The notes beneath the pieces were generated by a model. The model had not been told where the DNA came from. It saw only the letters and a list, made by a program, of their open reading frames with translations, and ran no database searches. Made by a program: the position numbers and the translations under genes. 64,000 bases of DNA from Oscillospiraceae bacterium (lineage in GTDB: Bacteria; Bacillota; Clostridia; Oscillospirales; Oscillospiraceae). Positions 22,678-32,185 of the stretch are shown one piece after another; within the stretch, counting starts at the first letter, position 1, and each line of letters opens with the position of its first letter. The stretch covers positions 1-64,000 of the forward strand of contig JAAWNQ010000064.1 in NCBI GenBank assembly GCA_022799035.1, given 5' to 3'.

Positions 22678-24534
22678 TTAGTAAGATGGTGTCCCGTATC
22701 CAAAGATTTCATAATGCCCTATCGTATAATTCTTTTCTCGGCAGGCATCACCGGAGTTGCCCTCCACAGTATAGATGGTGTTTCCTTCTACCTTCTCCAC
22801 AATTCCCACATGGTCTGGGCTGCCGTCCTGCCCCCCATCATCCCAGTCAAAGAAAATGAGGTCACTAGGGCGTGGCTCATAGGAATTGCCCTGCCATAGC
22901 TCTTGATTTTGGAACCATACCGTTCCTTCAGAACAGCTTGCAAATTTGGGGATTGCCCCAGCGTCAATATACCCGCACTCGTTGGCACACCAGCTTACAA
23001 AACAAGCGCACCAATCCACATGAGAATCGAAGCCGTACCAGCTCCAGTAAGGGTCACCACCTACATTCCCAAGTTGAGACAGAGCAACGGCCACTATATC
23101 ACGATCTCCGGGACCTACCCCATAAAGCACAGCAGCCCAAAGCCTGCTGTTTTCTTCGGCCAGTAGTTCCGCAAGCTGGGCCAACTGCTCTGGCGCAAAG
23201 TGAAGCAGTATCGCCATTTCGTCGGCGGTCTTATGGCTGACGGTGATATAAAGGGTGGTGAAGGTGGTAGTGACCTCTGTTTCCACCATATTCCCATGTC
23301 CATCATCCTGCATTACGGTTTCTGTACTGCTATCTGTTTCCGTCCGGGAAGAAATGTCCGTCATTTGCCAAAACAAGTCCCGGAGGATAGCTTTTTTAGG
23401 ATCATCCATGGATGCCACCTCCTGAGCATTATCCGATTCAGTGGTGGTTTTTACAGCGTAGACGGCCAGCACTTCTCTCCAAGCCGCACAGGAGCCAGAC
23501 ATTTCTAATGCGTCGTAAGAAGTGCTGGCCTTAATGGCGTCAATTTGGGCCTGATAGTCCTCGTTGATTTCCCGTACCGCTGTCTGCATAGTCTGACCGG
23601 TGTCGCTGTCCTCCCCGGAAAAGAAAACTCCGAAGGGTGATGCTGTGATAAGCCCAATCAGGCAAATAAGGACAAGGACTAAAAGGGCCACCCAGCCACC
23701 AGCGATTATAGCAGAAATCAGAGTTCGGGTGGCGGCAATTATCCCCTTGATTGCTGACACTGTGGCCTTCGCTGCCGCCTTTGCGCCCTGTGCTGTGGTC
23801 TTTGCGGTGGCTTGAACAGTCTGGGCCGCTAACTTTGCCGTCTTTACCGAAGCCTGGGCAGATTGCTCCGTGGTTTTAATTGTGGCCTTTGCCGTGTGCT
23901 GAGCGGTTTTGACCGCTTTCTTTGGGGTCCTGGCAATTCTGCGTTTCTCCCGGTCTATGGTCTTAATCTCCCGGAGGGGATGGTCAACGGTTTTGATACT
24001 GCGGCGAATATCCTTTGTAGAGCGGCGGGAACGGTCTGCCGCTTTCTTTTTCCCCCATTGTCGGGCCTGCTCGGTGGGCCGGGGTGGGGAGTTATCCGGG
24101 ATAAGGTCACCCGGATCGGCAGATGACCCTTGGATTCTGGATGGGGAATGTTGTGCAGTCCGGGGCGAACCAACCTGCCCAGTTTGAGGACTGCCGCCGC
24201 TGGGAACTGGGGCAGATGGATAGACGGAACCACCAGTGTCACACTGAGGAGAGGGACTGTCCATCCCCTTTGTCACTCGCTCCTTTGCAGAGCGAAGCCC
24301 ACGCTTTACATGGTGTGTAGCCTGGGTCATTCCCTCTTGGGCAATACCCTCCGCCCCTTGGCTCACTTGGTTGGAGGCATATTCTTCTGGGGTATCCTCG
24401 CTGGTATGGCTGTCACGCTGGACTTTGGATTTGGTGCGGATCGCTGCCCGCCGCATACGCTCTCCAGCAGAGAGAACATTATTGACGGTGTTACCTCCGC
24501 TTTTTGCGGTGTTCTTGGACTTGATCCTCGCCAC
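22678..24534 (-). CDS. CHAP-domain peptidoglycan hydrolase of the conjugation machine
   Basis: This protein of about 618 residues has a basic N-terminal region and a long Lys/Ala/Thr-rich stretch (KTTEQSAQASVKTAKLAAQ and similar, probably coiled coil). One membrane helix follows (GGWVALLVLVLICLIGLI). The extracellular part ends in a CHAP domain with Cys in DWCACFVSW and His in DHVGIVEKV. It should open the wall locally for the transfer channel, like the VirB1/Orf14-type hydrolases of Gram-positive ICEs. The GTG at 24534 is preferred because GGAGG lies upstream; an ATG at 24561 is the alternative. Either start overlaps the end of virB4. Confidence 0.82.
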   Translation of the reverse strand: MARIKSKNTAKSGGNTVNNVLSAGERMRRAAIRTKSKVQRDSHTSEDTPEEYASNQVSQGAEGIAQEGMTQATHHVKRGLRSAKERVTKGMDSPSPQCDTGGSVYPSAPVPSGGSPQTGQVGSPRTAQHSPSRIQGSSADPGDLIPDNSPPRPTEQARQWGKKKAADRSRRSTKDIRRSIKTVDHPLREIKTIDREKRRIARTPKKAVKTAQHTAKATIKTTEQSAQASVKTAKLAAQTVQATAKTTAQGAKAAAKATVSAIKGIIAATRTLISAIIAGGWVALLVLVLICLIGLITASPFGVFFSGEDSDTGQTMQTAVREINEDYQAQIDAIKASTSYDALEMSGSCAAWREVLAVYAVKTTTESDNAQEVASMDDPKKAILRDLFWQMTDISSRTETDSSTETVMQDDGHGNMVETEVTTTFTTLYITVSHKTADEMAILLHFAPEQLAQLAELLAEENSRLWAAVLYGVGPGDRDIVAVALSQLGNVGGDPYWSWYGFDSHVDWCACFVSWCANECGYIDAGAIPKFASCSEGTVWFQNQELWQGNSYEPRPSDLIFFDWDDGGQDGSPDHVGIVEKVEGNTIYTVEGNSGDACREKNYTIGHYEIFGYGTPSY

Positions 24535-26872
24535 CCTGCTCACCTCCAAACACTCCCTCACCGGGTTTGGTGGTCATCAGCTTATAGAGCTGGGTATCCT
24601 TGGGGAAGCGGTTGATAAACGGCACCAAGGTACTGCCATATTTGATAAGACCGCACCCGGCGTCAGCATTTGTGATATAGCTCATCTGCTCTCTGGAGAT
24701 ATTCAAAAGCCGAGCCAGCTTCTCCCGGTCAGCGGGGGCCTGATTGAGCATGACAACAAATTCCGAGTTAGAAAGCATGGTACTGGCCTGCACGGAGTTC
24801 AGAAGATACTCTACATTCTGGGTGATGGCCGTGGGGAAAGCGTTACGCTTACGAAATTGCCGCCACGCAGAATTAAAGAAGTTGCCGCTGTTTTCGTTCT
24901 CAAAGACTACATGGAACTCGTCAATAAAAACATGGGTTCGCTTGCCCTTCTTCCAATTCAGTGTGACCCTGTTAATCATGGTGTCGGTAATGACCAGCAG
25001 GCCGGCGGGCTTTAGCTGTTCCCCCAGATCGTGAATATTGAATACCACTACACGCTTGTCCATATTTACTGTGCTGGGATGACCGAAAATGTCCAGAGAG
25101 CCGGTGGTATATAACTCCAAGGCCAGGGCGATTTCCTTGGCTTGAGGTTCCGGTTGCTCCAGCAGCTTTTCCCGCAGAGTGCAGAGAGTAGGAACAGAGC
25201 CATTCCGGGCCGCTTCCTGATACACCATCGCCGTACACCGGTCAATGATAGACTTATGCTGCGGACCAACGCCGTTCTTGTCGATCTGCTCCACCAGAGA
25301 CATGATGAACTGGGACTTTTCCACGATGGGGTTGTTTTCTCCGTAGCCTTCCACCATATACATAGCGTTGAGCCGATCTTTGCCTCCAGCGGATACGTTG
25401 ATAACTGTGCCTATATCGCTCCCCATAGCCTCGACCAAGGGGGCAAATTCGTTTTCGGGATCGCAAATGAGGATGTCATCTTCTGTGTTCAACATAAGAA
25501 AAGAGATAAGCTCTTTTGCGGAAAAGGACTTACCGGAGCCGGGGACACCCAGCAGAAAGGCCGATTGATTCAGTAGATTTTCCTTGTTGCACATAATGAG
25601 GTTGTGAGAAATGGCATTCTCTCCAAAGTAGATACCGTCTCGATCCTGGATTTCCTGCACCTTAAAGGGCATAAGCACAGCCAGAGATTCGGTGGTAAGG
25701 GTGCGAAAGGCATCAATTTTCCGAGTGCCGATGGGGAGAACAGTATTGAGGCCGTCGATCTGCTGGAATTTCAGGGTGGCAAGCTGGCACATATTCTTCC
25801 GGGCTATGGCTTGTATCATTTCGGTATCGCTCTGGAGCTGTTTCCAGCTATCTGCAGTCAGAACCAAAGTGAGGACGGCAAACATCATTCGCTGGTCACG
25901 GGTCGTCAAGTCCTCCAAAAACTCCTTGCTCTCTTTGCGTTGCAATTCCATATCATAGGGAACCACGGCGGAAAAATTGTTGTTCTGGTTCTGCTTTCGC
26001 TGCCAGTTGGTAATGTTGGTTTCCACCCCCAGCAAGCGGTTCTCCACTTCCCGGACAGCTTCATCGGTGGGGATGGGGATCACATCAATGGACAACATCA
26101 TATTGCGGTTGAGGTCGGTCAGCTCGGTCACCATGCTGTCCTTGATATAGGAGGCGTAATCTTTCAAGAACAGCACCCGGCAGAACTTCTCGCCCAGCTT
26201 CAGGTGGTCACTGAATTTCTCAATGCTATCCGGGCAGATGTAGTCCCGGACATCGTGGCCCTTCTGCATCATGCTGTGGAGATCGAAATGGAAGTCCGCC
26301 TCTTCACCCTGACGATAGAAGTCATGAAGTATCCGCAGGCGCTCGGCGGCGTCCAACTCCACACACTTGGAGCCGAGGACGGCAAAACGGGCCGTCAGGT
26401 CAGCCCCCACACGGAAAAAGTAGGAGCGGGCTTCCTCAATGTCCTTCTTTGCCACGGTGATGGTGACATACTTCTCCTGCATGATTCCATTGGCATCGGT
26501 AGCCTTATCCAGCAGCATTTGATTGTACTCCTTGCGGTACACATCCCGCTGGTCGCCCCGCATGGGCATAAGGATGGACTGTTCAAAGTTGGCCTTGTTG
26601 AGCCTCCGGTTGTTGATAGTCAGCTTGGTGGTGGCCCCGCTGTCCAAACTGTTTAGAAGCTCGGAGTAGGCCAAAAACATAGCCTCCTTATCCTCACGGG
26701 AGGCCACCAGATAATTAATGTCACTGAATTTGTAGGTGCGGGAAAACTTGGCTCCTACCTGAAAAATGCCGTCAGGCCAAATCCGACGAATGGGAATTAC
26801 ATCCTGTACCTTGCGAGGAATGGCATACCGTTCCTCGTCTTGCTTTAGTGTGGTTTTTAAGGTCTTAATCAC
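24491..26872 (-). CDS. VirB4-like conjugation ATPase
   Basis: This 793-residue cytosolic motor ATPase powers the type IV secretion channel. Walker A GVPGSGKSFSAKE lies near residue 447, and Walker B-type segments DDILICDPENEF and THVFIDEFHVVFEN follow, as in VirB4/TraC/TraE. The N-terminal part is the domain that contacts the membrane complex. The start is GTG, overlapping the VirB3-like gene by eight bases, with AAAGGAGG upstream. The 3' end overlaps the CHAP gene. Confidence 0.9.
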   Translation of the reverse strand: MIKTLKTTLKQDEERYAIPRKVQDVIPIRRIWPDGIFQVGAKFSRTYKFSDINYLVASREDKEAMFLAYSELLNSLDSGATTKLTINNRRLNKANFEQSILMPMRGDQRDVYRKEYNQMLLDKATDANGIMQEKYVTITVAKKDIEEARSYFFRVGADLTARFAVLGSKCVELDAAERLRILHDFYRQGEEADFHFDLHSMMQKGHDVRDYICPDSIEKFSDHLKLGEKFCRVLFLKDYASYIKDSMVTELTDLNRNMMLSIDVIPIPTDEAVREVENRLLGVETNITNWQRKQNQNNNFSAVVPYDMELQRKESKEFLEDLTTRDQRMMFAVLTLVLTADSWKQLQSDTEMIQAIARKNMCQLATLKFQQIDGLNTVLPIGTRKIDAFRTLTTESLAVLMPFKVQEIQDRDGIYFGENAISHNLIMCNKENLLNQSAFLLGVPGSGKSFSAKELISFLMLNTEDDILICDPENEFAPLVEAMGSDIGTVINVSAGGKDRLNAMYMVEGYGENNPIVEKSQFIMSLVEQIDKNGVGPQHKSIIDRCTAMVYQEAARNGSVPTLCTLREKLLEQPEPQAKEIALALELYTTGSLDIFGHPSTVNMDKRVVVFNIHDLGEQLKPAGLLVITDTMINRVTLNWKKGKRTHVFIDEFHVVFENENSGNFFNSAWRQFRKRNAFPTAITQNVEYLLNSVQASTMLSNSEFVVMLNQAPADREKLARLLNISREQMSYITNADAGCGLIKYGSTLVPFINRFPKDTQLYKLMTTKPGEGVFGGEQGGEDQVQEHRKKRR

Positions 26873-27230
26873 AGGTGTTCAATACCTCCTTTTCGTGGGC
26901 GGCGATGGAGCCTTTCAGGGCCTCATAGTAGATGTTGGTGGGAACGCATTTGAACTGGCGGGGTTCCAACAGTTCCGAGCGACCCCATACCCACAGGAAT
27001 TTTTCAGCAGTCATGCCGTGGTAGCCGATAAAACCCAGCGCCGCAAAAGGAGCGGCCCCCAGAATACACATCCACGACACGGTTTCTGTGCCTACATACG
27101 GCTTTAAGAAAAAGTACAGCCCCACGGCCACCACAATGGCCAGCAAAGAAAAAACAGACTGTCGCATGGACAGTCCGAAGAACATGGATTCTGTATAGTT
27201 GCGGATCTCCCGATTGATTTTGACTTCCAA
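26865..27230 (-). CDS. PrgI/VirB3-like membrane protein
   Basis: This 121-residue protein has two hydrophobic helices (about 27-42 and 52-68) and a short C-terminal cytosolic tail. It matches the PrgI family by layout (MEVKINREIRNYTESMFFGLSMRQSVFS). It forms part of the inner-membrane base of the transfer channel with VirB4. The start is TTG with GGAGG upstream. It lies 12 bp after the VirB6-like gene. Confidence 0.82.
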   Translation of the reverse strand: MEVKINREIRNYTESMFFGLSMRQSVFSLLAIVVAVGLYFFLKPYVGTETVSWMCILGAAPFAALGFIGYHGMTAEKFLWVWGRSELLEPRQFKCVPTNIYYEALKGSIAAHEKEVLNTCD

Positions 27231-27242
27231 GATAGCTCCTCC

Positions 27243-28079
27243 TTATAATCCCATCATTTCCCGCACCACCCGATCTGCCATTTTGACTGTGCCGACAAGG
27301 ACCAGCATATTAAACACCAGTTCCCCGATATAGCTCCAGACCATGGTAACCGCCGCAGCGTTGGGGTCAACGATGGGCGGTGAAGCGGCAAAGCACGAAA
27401 AGATAATACACCCCAACACGATTATAGCGCCCTCCAGACAGACGGCAGCGTAGGACTTGATAAAACTCTTACCTACATTCTGGCTGGGTTCCCCAGCAAA
27501 GGAAGCCAAGGTAATGGGCGCAATAGCCGTATAGAGGTACAGCTTAAAAAAGCGCCCATATACGGTCATTATCATTACGAAGGACAGTACCGTAATCAGA
27601 AGCCCCCCAATCAGGGTAACAGCCCACAGTGGGATACTCTCAAAGAAGCCGCAGCTTTCCACGGCGGTGATGATTTCCGTGGGCAGTACCGTTTGTTGGG
27701 CTGCCCCGAAGCCAGAGGAGACCATGATGGTGGAAATCGTTCCCTGGATGATATTAAACAGGGCCATCATCAGATCTAAACCATAGGTCACAGCTCCTTT
27801 TGCAAGAACAAAGCGGATAAAAAGTTTCAGGGCTGTTTCCGGGCGTTTGGTTTCTGCCAAAGAGCCGCAGGTCCGCATAACCCCTACCACAAAGAACAAC
27901 ACCAGAAGGGCAAAGCCGATGGCCTGCAATGCCCCGTGGACGGTAGTAATGACACTCCAGATAGACCCGCCCTTGAAATCCTCCGGGCTTTGAGAAATGA
28001 GCTGCCAAACCTCTGAAAGTTTGGCGTTCCATGTGTCAAGAGCATTTTCAAGGTTTTGTACGACCCAGTTATCCGACAT
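27243..28079 (-). CDS. VirB6/TrbL-like polytopic channel protein
   Basis: This 278-residue protein has five or six hydrophobic segments (for example IGFALLVLFFVVGVM, WAVTLIGGLLITVLSFVMIMTV and AIIVLGCIIFSCF). Its place between the pilin-like and PrgI-like genes makes it the VirB6-like inner-membrane component. The ATG at 28079 has AAAGGAGG ten bases upstream; a GTG at 28088 is too close to that site. An intercistronic hairpin precedes it. Confidence 0.8.
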   Translation of the reverse strand: MSDNWVVQNLENALDTWNAKLSEVWQLISQSPEDFKGGSIWSVITTVHGALQAIGFALLVLFFVVGVMRTCGSLAETKRPETALKLFIRFVLAKGAVTYGLDLMMALFNIIQGTISTIMVSSGFGAAQQTVLPTEIITAVESCGFFESIPLWAVTLIGGLLITVLSFVMIMTVYGRFFKLYLYTAIAPITLASFAGEPSQNVGKSFIKSYAAVCLEGAIIVLGCIIFSCFAASPPIVDPNAAAVTMVWSYIGELVFNMLVLVGTVKMADRVVREMMGL

Positions 28080-28096
28080 ACACAGCACCTCCTTTT

Positions 28097-28128
28097 AGGA
28101 GCAGGCTCGTAAAGACGGGCCTGCTCCT
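28097..28128 (-). promoter_or_regulatory. Intercistronic hairpin between pilin-like and VirB6-like genes
   Basis: The 10-bp perfect arms AGGAGCAGGC/GCCTGCTCCT lie between the pilin-like stop and the VirB6-like ribosome binding site. There is no U-tract on the minus strand, so it probably stabilises the upstream message rather than ending it. Confidence 0.6.
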
Positions 28129-28152
28129 GTTTTATTCGGATAACGGAAAGGG

Positions 28153-28494
28153 TCAGCCGGTGATAAGGTTCAGAATCTCCTTGGTGAAGGTAATAATGAT
28201 GCCCCCTGCCAAGGTAAGAAAGCCGTTGCTTCGCTGGCTGGGGTCGTGGCTCTGAATAGAGAGGCCAGCCTGGACAATGCCCCACCCCATAATGATAAGG
28301 CCAACCGCCCGAATCAGCCCGAAAGTGAAATCGGACAGATTGCTGATTACCTCCAGCGGATCACCAGCGGCAAAGGCCGTCATGGAATAGCAACCCAGCA
28401 GGGTCAGCGCCATAACGATGGCGCAGTAGCGGCAGAAGCCACGCTTGACCTTTTCCGGTACAGGCAGCTTTACCGTGTTCTTCTCAATTTTCAT
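28153..28494 (-). CDS. Pilin-like (VirB2/Maff2-type) membrane protein
   Basis: This 113-residue protein has an N-terminal hydrophobic signal (YCAIVMALTLLGCYSMTAFAA) and two further membrane helices (LIRAVGLIIMGWGIVQAGL and GFLTLAGGIIITF). The size and layout are those of VirB2/TrbC-like major pilins. In Clostridia ICEs this position holds the Maff2-family protein. It follows virD4 by 15 bp and ends before a stabilising hairpin, consistent with higher expression than its neighbours. Confidence 0.75.
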   Translation of the reverse strand: MKIEKNTVKLPVPEKVKRGFCRYCAIVMALTLLGCYSMTAFAAGDPLEVISNLSDFTFGLIRAVGLIIMGWGIVQAGLSIQSHDPSQRSNGFLTLAGGIIITFTKEILNLITG

Positions 28495-28509
28495 AGAAAA
28501 GTCCTCCTA

Positions 28510-30309
28510 TCAGTCTAAATGAAAAAGAGCCTCTATCTCATCGTTGGATAGAAGCTCAAAGGCGTTGAGATCGGCGGCATCCAACCCCGGTTGTTGGGCC
28601 GGGAGTTCGTTGCTAAAAGAAATGGTGGCGCTGGCGTAGTCGGTTTTGCCATGTTCATAGGGCTTCGCTTTCCCGTCCGTTGTCAGAGCCACTTTTGGAT
28701 GTTTCAATATATCATACTTCTCGTCCATGATAGGGCGCTCCCCCCGGATAAAGAGGAGGGCAAGGCGATTGTCCAGCATTCGCACTTCGTCTGGAGTCAG
28801 CAACTCCCGCCCTGTGATTTGGTAGTTGGTGGAGTAACTGCCGCTGCGTCCGGTGGACTTGCCGTAGGTGTTGGTGTCAATGGTGGCCTTGCCCAGATAG
28901 GATTCTGAAATCAGCTTGTGGGTGCTGGTCTCGTTGCCGCCCAGGTAGAGCAGTTCATCACAGTTGCCCAAAATACTTTCCCACTGCTTCTCAAACAGGG
29001 TTTTGAGCTGGGCGATATTCTGGAGGATGATAGACACACTGATATTCCGAGAGCGCATGGTAGCCAGTATCTTGTCAAAATCATCCGGGAGGCTCACATT
29101 GGCAAACTCATCCATGAGGAAATGGACTGCCACGGGCAGACTGCCGCCATACTTGTGGTCAGCAAGGGAAAAGAGCTGCTGAAAAAGCTGAGTATAGAGG
29201 ATAGACACCAGAAAATTAAAGCTGGTGTCGTTGTCGGGGATCAGGGCAAAGAGGGTCACTTTCTTTTCCCCCAGGCTGGACAAGTCCAGCTCGTCAGTGG
29301 TGGTCAGCGCCGCCAAGGAGGGCAAATTGAATTTCTCCAGCCTTGCCGCCAGAGTAACTTGAATGGACTTTAAGGTCTTTGCACTGCCGGAGTGGTAGTT
29401 TCGATAATATTTTACGGCAATATGATCCGGCTCCCGCATTTCCAGCCGCTCAAATAGCTCATCCAGCGGAGATTGATAGCTGTCATCATCCTCTCGCACC
29501 TCACCATAGCGCAGCATTTCCATAACCATCGGGAAATTTTGCTCCTCCACAGGGGCTTCGTGATAGAGGTAAAATATCAGGGCCATTAGGAGCATACTGG
29601 CCGCTGTGTCCCAGAAGGGGTCTTGGGGCTGACTGCCCTTCGGTGTGGTAGCCTTAAAGAGATTTGTCACTAACCTTTGCACATCGTTGTCATCTCGCAG
29701 ATACACAAAGGGGTTGTAGCAAAAACTCTTTTCCATATTAAGAAGGTCAAGGACCCGCACCTCATAACCCTCTTGCTCCAGCAAATGGCCGGTGTCCCGC
29801 AGTAATTCTCCTTTGGGGTCGAGCAGCACCACGGACACATTGTAGGCTTGCATGAGATTCGGCTTTACATAGGACCGGGTTTTTCCTGCTCCGCTCCCCC
29901 CGATAACCACGGTGTTGAGATTGCGCCTATGCTTTCTGGTATCCAACCCCATGCGGACATTCTGGGTAAACAGCCTGTTTTCCTCTGGCTTCTTGCTTCG
30001 GTACTTTCGGCATATCGTTCTGGCATCGCCCCATCTGGCGGAGCCGTGTTCCTCTCCTCGACGGTAGTTGCGCCGGGAAGAAAAGTAGACCACAAGGCCC
30101 AGCCCATAAGCGCATAAAAAAAGGTGGACAGTTTTTAAGCTGCCCTCGCAAAGCGTAATGTGAAAAGGATCGTTCATGGCGGCGGGAAAGGCTATGATAA
30201 TCTGAGGAAGCCCCCCCGGCACAGCCGGGGCAATGAGAAGCCCCAGCCATGCCGCAGAGATGGCTCCCAGCAGGCAGAGAAGAATACAGGTGTTTTTATC
30301 TTGCCTCAT
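28510..30309 (-). CDS. VirD4/TraG-like coupling protein
   Basis: This 599-residue protein has two N-terminal membrane helices and a RecA-like ATPase domain: Walker A VIGGSGAGKTRSYVKPN near residue 138, then VVLLDPKGE, and Walker B VHFLMDEFANV. It recruits the relaxase-DNA complex to the channel. The ATG at 30309 is chosen over 30342 because it overlaps the stop of the upstream small gene by 14 bases, and the membrane helix starts immediately after it. Confidence 0.9.
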   Translation of the reverse strand: MRQDKNTCILLCLLGAISAAWLGLLIAPAVPGGLPQIIIAFPAAMNDPFHITLCEGSLKTVHLFLCAYGLGLVVYFSSRRNYRRGEEHGSARWGDARTICRKYRSKKPEENRLFTQNVRMGLDTRKHRRNLNTVVIGGSGAGKTRSYVKPNLMQAYNVSVVLLDPKGELLRDTGHLLEQEGYEVRVLDLLNMEKSFCYNPFVYLRDDNDVQRLVTNLFKATTPKGSQPQDPFWDTAASMLLMALIFYLYHEAPVEEQNFPMVMEMLRYGEVREDDDSYQSPLDELFERLEMREPDHIAVKYYRNYHSGSAKTLKSIQVTLAARLEKFNLPSLAALTTTDELDLSSLGEKKVTLFALIPDNDTSFNFLVSILYTQLFQQLFSLADHKYGGSLPVAVHFLMDEFANVSLPDDFDKILATMRSRNISVSIILQNIAQLKTLFEKQWESILGNCDELLYLGGNETSTHKLISESYLGKATIDTNTYGKSTGRSGSYSTNYQITGRELLTPDEVRMLDNRLALLFIRGERPIMDEKYDILKHPKVALTTDGKAKPYEHGKTDYASATISFSNELPAQQPGLDAADLNAFELLSNDEIEALFHLD

Positions 30310-30484
30310 CCCGGCACCGTACTTTCTTGGTGGGGGCGTCAATGGTTTTCAACAGAACCTCATCCACAATGTCCGTGGGACAATCTGCCCCTATGAGATC
30401 GTTCCGCATATCGTTAAGGGCGTTGACGACCACACCATGCTCGTATTTGTCCAGTTCCAAAACACGCCGTTCCTGCTTTGCCAT
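30296..30484 (-). CDS. Small conserved ICE protein of unknown function
   Basis: This 62-residue, highly charged protein (RVLELDKYEHGVVVNALNDMRNDLI, then VDEVLLKTIDAP) has no membrane segment. I do not recognise a characterised family. It lies 3 bp after the ArdC-like gene and overlaps virD4 by 14 bases, so it is translated with them. Similar small frames are usual just before virD4 in Tn1549-like elements. Confidence 0.65.
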   Translation of the reverse strand: MAKQERRVLELDKYEHGVVVNALNDMRNDLIGADCPTDIVDEVLLKTIDAPTKKVRCRDEAR

Positions 30485-30487
30485 TGC

Positions 30488-31390
30488 TCATCGCTCCTGT
30501 TCCTTACCCTTGGTCTCCTGTTCTCTGGCCTGCTCCAGCACCCGGTACATCCGGGAGGATATCTCATGGGCGGTGTCTCGAATCTCGCTCAGTACGGCCC
30601 GGATACCCTTGGCATCCATCTCACTGAACTCGACAGGAGCCTTGGTGAAATTGTAGTTGCTCACATCCATGCCGTATTTCTTCCCCAGGATATAAGAGAC
30701 ACAATAGGAAGTGAACGCTGCCCGATCCGGGTCGTAGGTTCTACTGGCGGCGGCGATCTCCGCACGGGCCAAAGCCACGGACACAAAGCGGAACAGATCG
30801 GGAGCTGCCATATTCCGCCGCACAAAGACAGCCTGCTGCTGGTGGTCGTAGACGGCGACAGCGTTCCCCGCCAGCTCGTCCACCAACCGGATGGGTACGG
30901 GTGGGTTGTTGATAAGGGCCTTCAACAAAAGCCGGTCATCCACCTTGGGAGCGTCGTTGCGTTTGGCCCTTGCGGTGGTCTGGGAAATGTCAAAGACCTT
31001 TTTCACATTCCACGAAGTGCCGATAGAGCTGTCCTCACGCTCATAAGCCCCACCGGGCTCCAGGATGCAGATGCCCTCAGAGTCCCGCTTGATGTGAGCG
31101 CCACGCTCTTTCCAGGAATCAAAATCCATGATTCTGGTGGCGTCGGGCCTTTGGTGCATAATCAGGAGGGCGTTGGTGGCGGAGTAACGGTCAAAACGGG
31201 ACTGCACATCCAGATACTCCTGGAATTTGCCGGGGTCATCAGCCACCTGCTGGGCGGTAGCGTCGGCCCAGGAATAGACCTCCTGCCGCTCTTCCTGCTT
31301 CATCTTGGCCCATGCTTCCTTATCAAAGGGCTTTCCCTCGGCGGTCTGCCGGGGGGCTTGGCTCTCAAACAGATTGTCAAAATCACTCAT
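30488..31390 (-). CDS. ArdC-like antirestriction / ssDNA-binding protein
   Basis: This 300-residue cytosolic protein has an N-terminal ArdC-type ssDNA-binding region (FQEYLDVQSRFDRYSATNALLIMHQRP, then SWKERGAHIKRDSEGICILEP). A metallopeptidase HExxH is not evident in the remainder. ArdC-like proteins protect single-stranded DNA entering a recipient from restriction, which suits its place between pcfB and virD4. The family assignment comes from the N-terminal region only. Confidence 0.7.
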   Translation of the reverse strand: MSDFDNLFESQAPRQTAEGKPFDKEAWAKMKQEERQEVYSWADATAQQVADDPGKFQEYLDVQSRFDRYSATNALLIMHQRPDATRIMDFDSWKERGAHIKRDSEGICILEPGGAYEREDSSIGTSWNVKKVFDISQTTARAKRNDAPKVDDRLLLKALINNPPVPIRLVDELAGNAVAVYDHQQQAVFVRRNMAAPDLFRFVSVALARAEIAAASRTYDPDRAAFTSYCVSYILGKKYGMDVSNYNFTKAPVEFSEMDAKGIRAVLSEIRDTAHEISSRMYRVLEQAREQETKGKEQER

Positions 31391-31393
31391 GAC

Positions 31394-32185
31394 TTACTTC
31401 TCCTTTGTAGTTTTCTTTTTGCCCTTCTTCTTGGGCTGTTGGTGTCGGGGAGACTTGGCAGCTTTCTTCTTGGGCGGTTCCGGCTCCTGCTCCTGATGGG
31501 CAGTCTCTTTCGCCTTCTGCTGCGCTTGGAGCTCCCGCAATTCCTGACGGACGGAGGGCCGCTGTTCAGCACCCTCAATACCCTTGTCGGCTTTGCTGGG
31601 CGGCTCGGAGGTAGGCTCGGACGGAGGGGATTTTTCCGTCTGAGCCTCCTTGGGGTTTTCGCTGAGTTCCTCATCTGGGGCTGGAATACCCAACATCTCG
31701 TCCAGTAATTTTTCATCGTCGCCGGTATCAGGGGCATCCTGCTCCGGCTCAACCTTGACAGCCGCCTTGGTCTTTTCAATCTCGCTCTTAATGGAGGCAG
31801 CGTCAACCGTGGCCAGCTTGAACCGCTCCACGATCCGGTTGATTTTGGATGCGTCCTCGGCTCGGACCATCAAATCCACCATACCATCGTCAGAGCGGCC
31901 CTTACCCCGAAGGGCGCAGTAGACCACGCCATACCGCTTGGCTTCCTTTGCAAATTGCCGCAGATGTTCCTCGCTGATGGTAAAGACCTTCAGCTCCTTG
32001 CCGCTTTTCAGCATAGCGGAAAGCCGCTGGTGGCCTTTGGTCTTGGAGCGGTCTCGGTTCTTAAACACAGCGTAGAGGGCGGCGGCTATATTCTTGGCCG
32101 CCGCCCCGGTGAGCTTCAGGGCCACTTCTGTCCCTTCAAGGCTCAACCGCACGACCTGTTCCGCTGCGTCGCCTGAACTGTTCAT
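31394..32185 (-). CDS. PcfB-family accessory transfer protein
   Basis: This 263-residue protein has an N-terminal folded domain (residues 1-125; VVRLSLEGTEVALKLTGAAAKNIAAAL, EEHLRQFAKEAKRYGVVYCALR) typical of PcfB. A long disordered, Pro/Glu/Lys-rich tail ends in KKKGKKKTTKEK. PcfB of pCF10 acts with the coupling protein in bringing the relaxosome to the channel. The start at 32185 has AGGAG ten bases upstream. It overlaps the 3' end of the relaxase gene by 50 bases. Confidence 0.8.
   Translation of the reverse strand: MNSSGDAAEQVVRLSLEGTEVALKLTGAAAKNIAAALYAVFKNRDRSKTKGHQRLSAMLKSGKELKVFTISEEHLRQFAKEAKRYGVVYCALRGKGRSDDGMVDLMVRAEDASKINRIVERFKLATVDAASIKSEIEKTKAAVKVEPEQDAPDTGDDEKLLDEMLGIPAPDEELSENPKEAQTEKSPPSEPTSEPPSKADKGIEGAEQRPSVRQELRELQAQQKAKETAHQEQEPEPPKKKAAKSPRHQQPKKKGKKKTTKEK

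Noticed and set aside
30233-31708. 491-codon plus-strand open frame opposite virD4, ArdC-like and pcfB genes
   Set aside because: It runs across several real minus-strand genes and their overlaps; no start signal and no domain.
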